NCBI RefSeq assembly: GCF_009730915.1 | Contig: NC_052477.1 | Location: 744,001-808,000, forward strand | Length of the DNA stretch: 64,000 nt | Direction of reading: 5' to 3' | Origin: Dioscorea cayenensis subsp. rotundata | Taxonomy: Eukaryota; Streptophyta; Magnoliopsida; Dioscoreales; Dioscoreaceae | Part shown: positions 63,838-64,000 of the stretch, one piece after another | How positions within the stretch are numbered: the first letter of the stretch is position 1 | Layout: the number at the start of each line of letters is the position of its first letter | Program-made: the position numbers and the translations under genes | Notes under the pieces: model-generated | What the model saw: the letters and a program-made list of their open reading frames with translations, nothing else | Database searches by the model: none | Told to the model about the DNA's origin: nothing

Positions 63838-64000
63838 TTAAATATAAAGAAAAAGTCTTCTAAGACTAGACCACCTTGACGTTATCTGCTCGTCTTCATT
63901 TAATTGGTTTTCATTGTTCACAGGAGCCGGGTCAGAAGGAACAACAACTTTTTCTTCAGCGATTTGATCAGTCTTAGTGTTATCATTGTTTGATGCTTGG
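63838..64000 (-). CDS. 3' end of an unidentified gene, cut by the window edge
   Basis: On the minus strand a frame is open from the window edge to TAA at 63840-63838, 54 codons. It reads QASNNDNTKTDQIAEEK, then VVVPSDPAPVNNENQLNEDE, and ends SRWSSLRRLFLYI. The charged, Asn/Glu-rich composition with a sudden basic/aromatic end is protein-like, and the GC content is higher than in the flanking AT-rich DNA. I do not recognise the family. An acceptor site inside cannot be excluded. Confidence 0.45.
   Translation of the reverse strand, partial: QASNNDNTKTDQIAEEKVVVPSDPAPVNNENQLNEDEQITSRWSSLRRLFLYI

Overview
This is nuclear DNA from a flowering plant. It is AT-rich with long intergenic stretches, GT-AG introns, microsatellites and small DNA transposons, and every protein I can name has plant relatives. 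The very GC-rich 5' half of the phytochrome first exon inside an otherwise AT-rich window is reminiscent of monocots. I infer a non-grass monocot, but the sequence read by eye cannot prove it. Exon coordinates below were derived by hand from splice signals, reading phase and protein similarity. For four genes (phytochrome, ATP-citrate lyase B, NOMO, kelch) the exon lengths sum exactly to an uninterrupted reading frame.

Layout. 1-2413: AT-rich repeats. 2414-5959 (-): a PAS-domain Raf-like protein kinase in 13 exons, carrying an apparent frameshift in the kinase N-lobe. 8559-12661 (-): a phytochrome of the B type, 4 exons, 1102 aa, with pieces of exon 3 duplicated into intron 3. 14859-20825 (-): ATP-citrate lyase subunit B, 16 coding exons, 608 aa, with a probable 5' UTR intron and TATA box near 22.7 kb. 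26976-42041 (-): a NOMO-type ER membrane protein, 27 exons, 1197 aa, with a complete hAT-like MITE in intron 11 and a 245-bp tandem repeat just upstream. 42042-50171: repeat-rich DNA with several MITEs. 50488-53247 (+): a kelch-repeat protein, 9 exons, 619 aa, whose leader holds four chained upstream ORFs. 56873 to about 60130 (+): an unrecognised gene or gene relic whose exon-like segment is tandemly repeated and interrupted by a 1.74-kb near-perfect inverted repeat. 60448-63048 (-): a FERONIA-like CrRLK1L receptor kinase, single coding exon, 866 aa, with a 15-bp hairpin abutting the start codon. 63838-64000 (-): the 3' end of another gene running off the window.

The genes are unrelated neighbours, as is usual in plants: light sensing (phytochrome), cytosolic acetyl-CoA supply (ATP-citrate lyase B), ER translocon or membrane-protein biogenesis (NOMO), cell-wall and peptide signalling (FERONIA-like), a Raf-like kinase and a kelch protein. 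I see no operon-like or cluster logic. The most unusual material is structural: the inverted repeat nested in a repeated exon-like segment, the stop-start coupled uORF chain, the start-codon hairpin, and the intronic exon-fragment duplications in the phytochrome gene.
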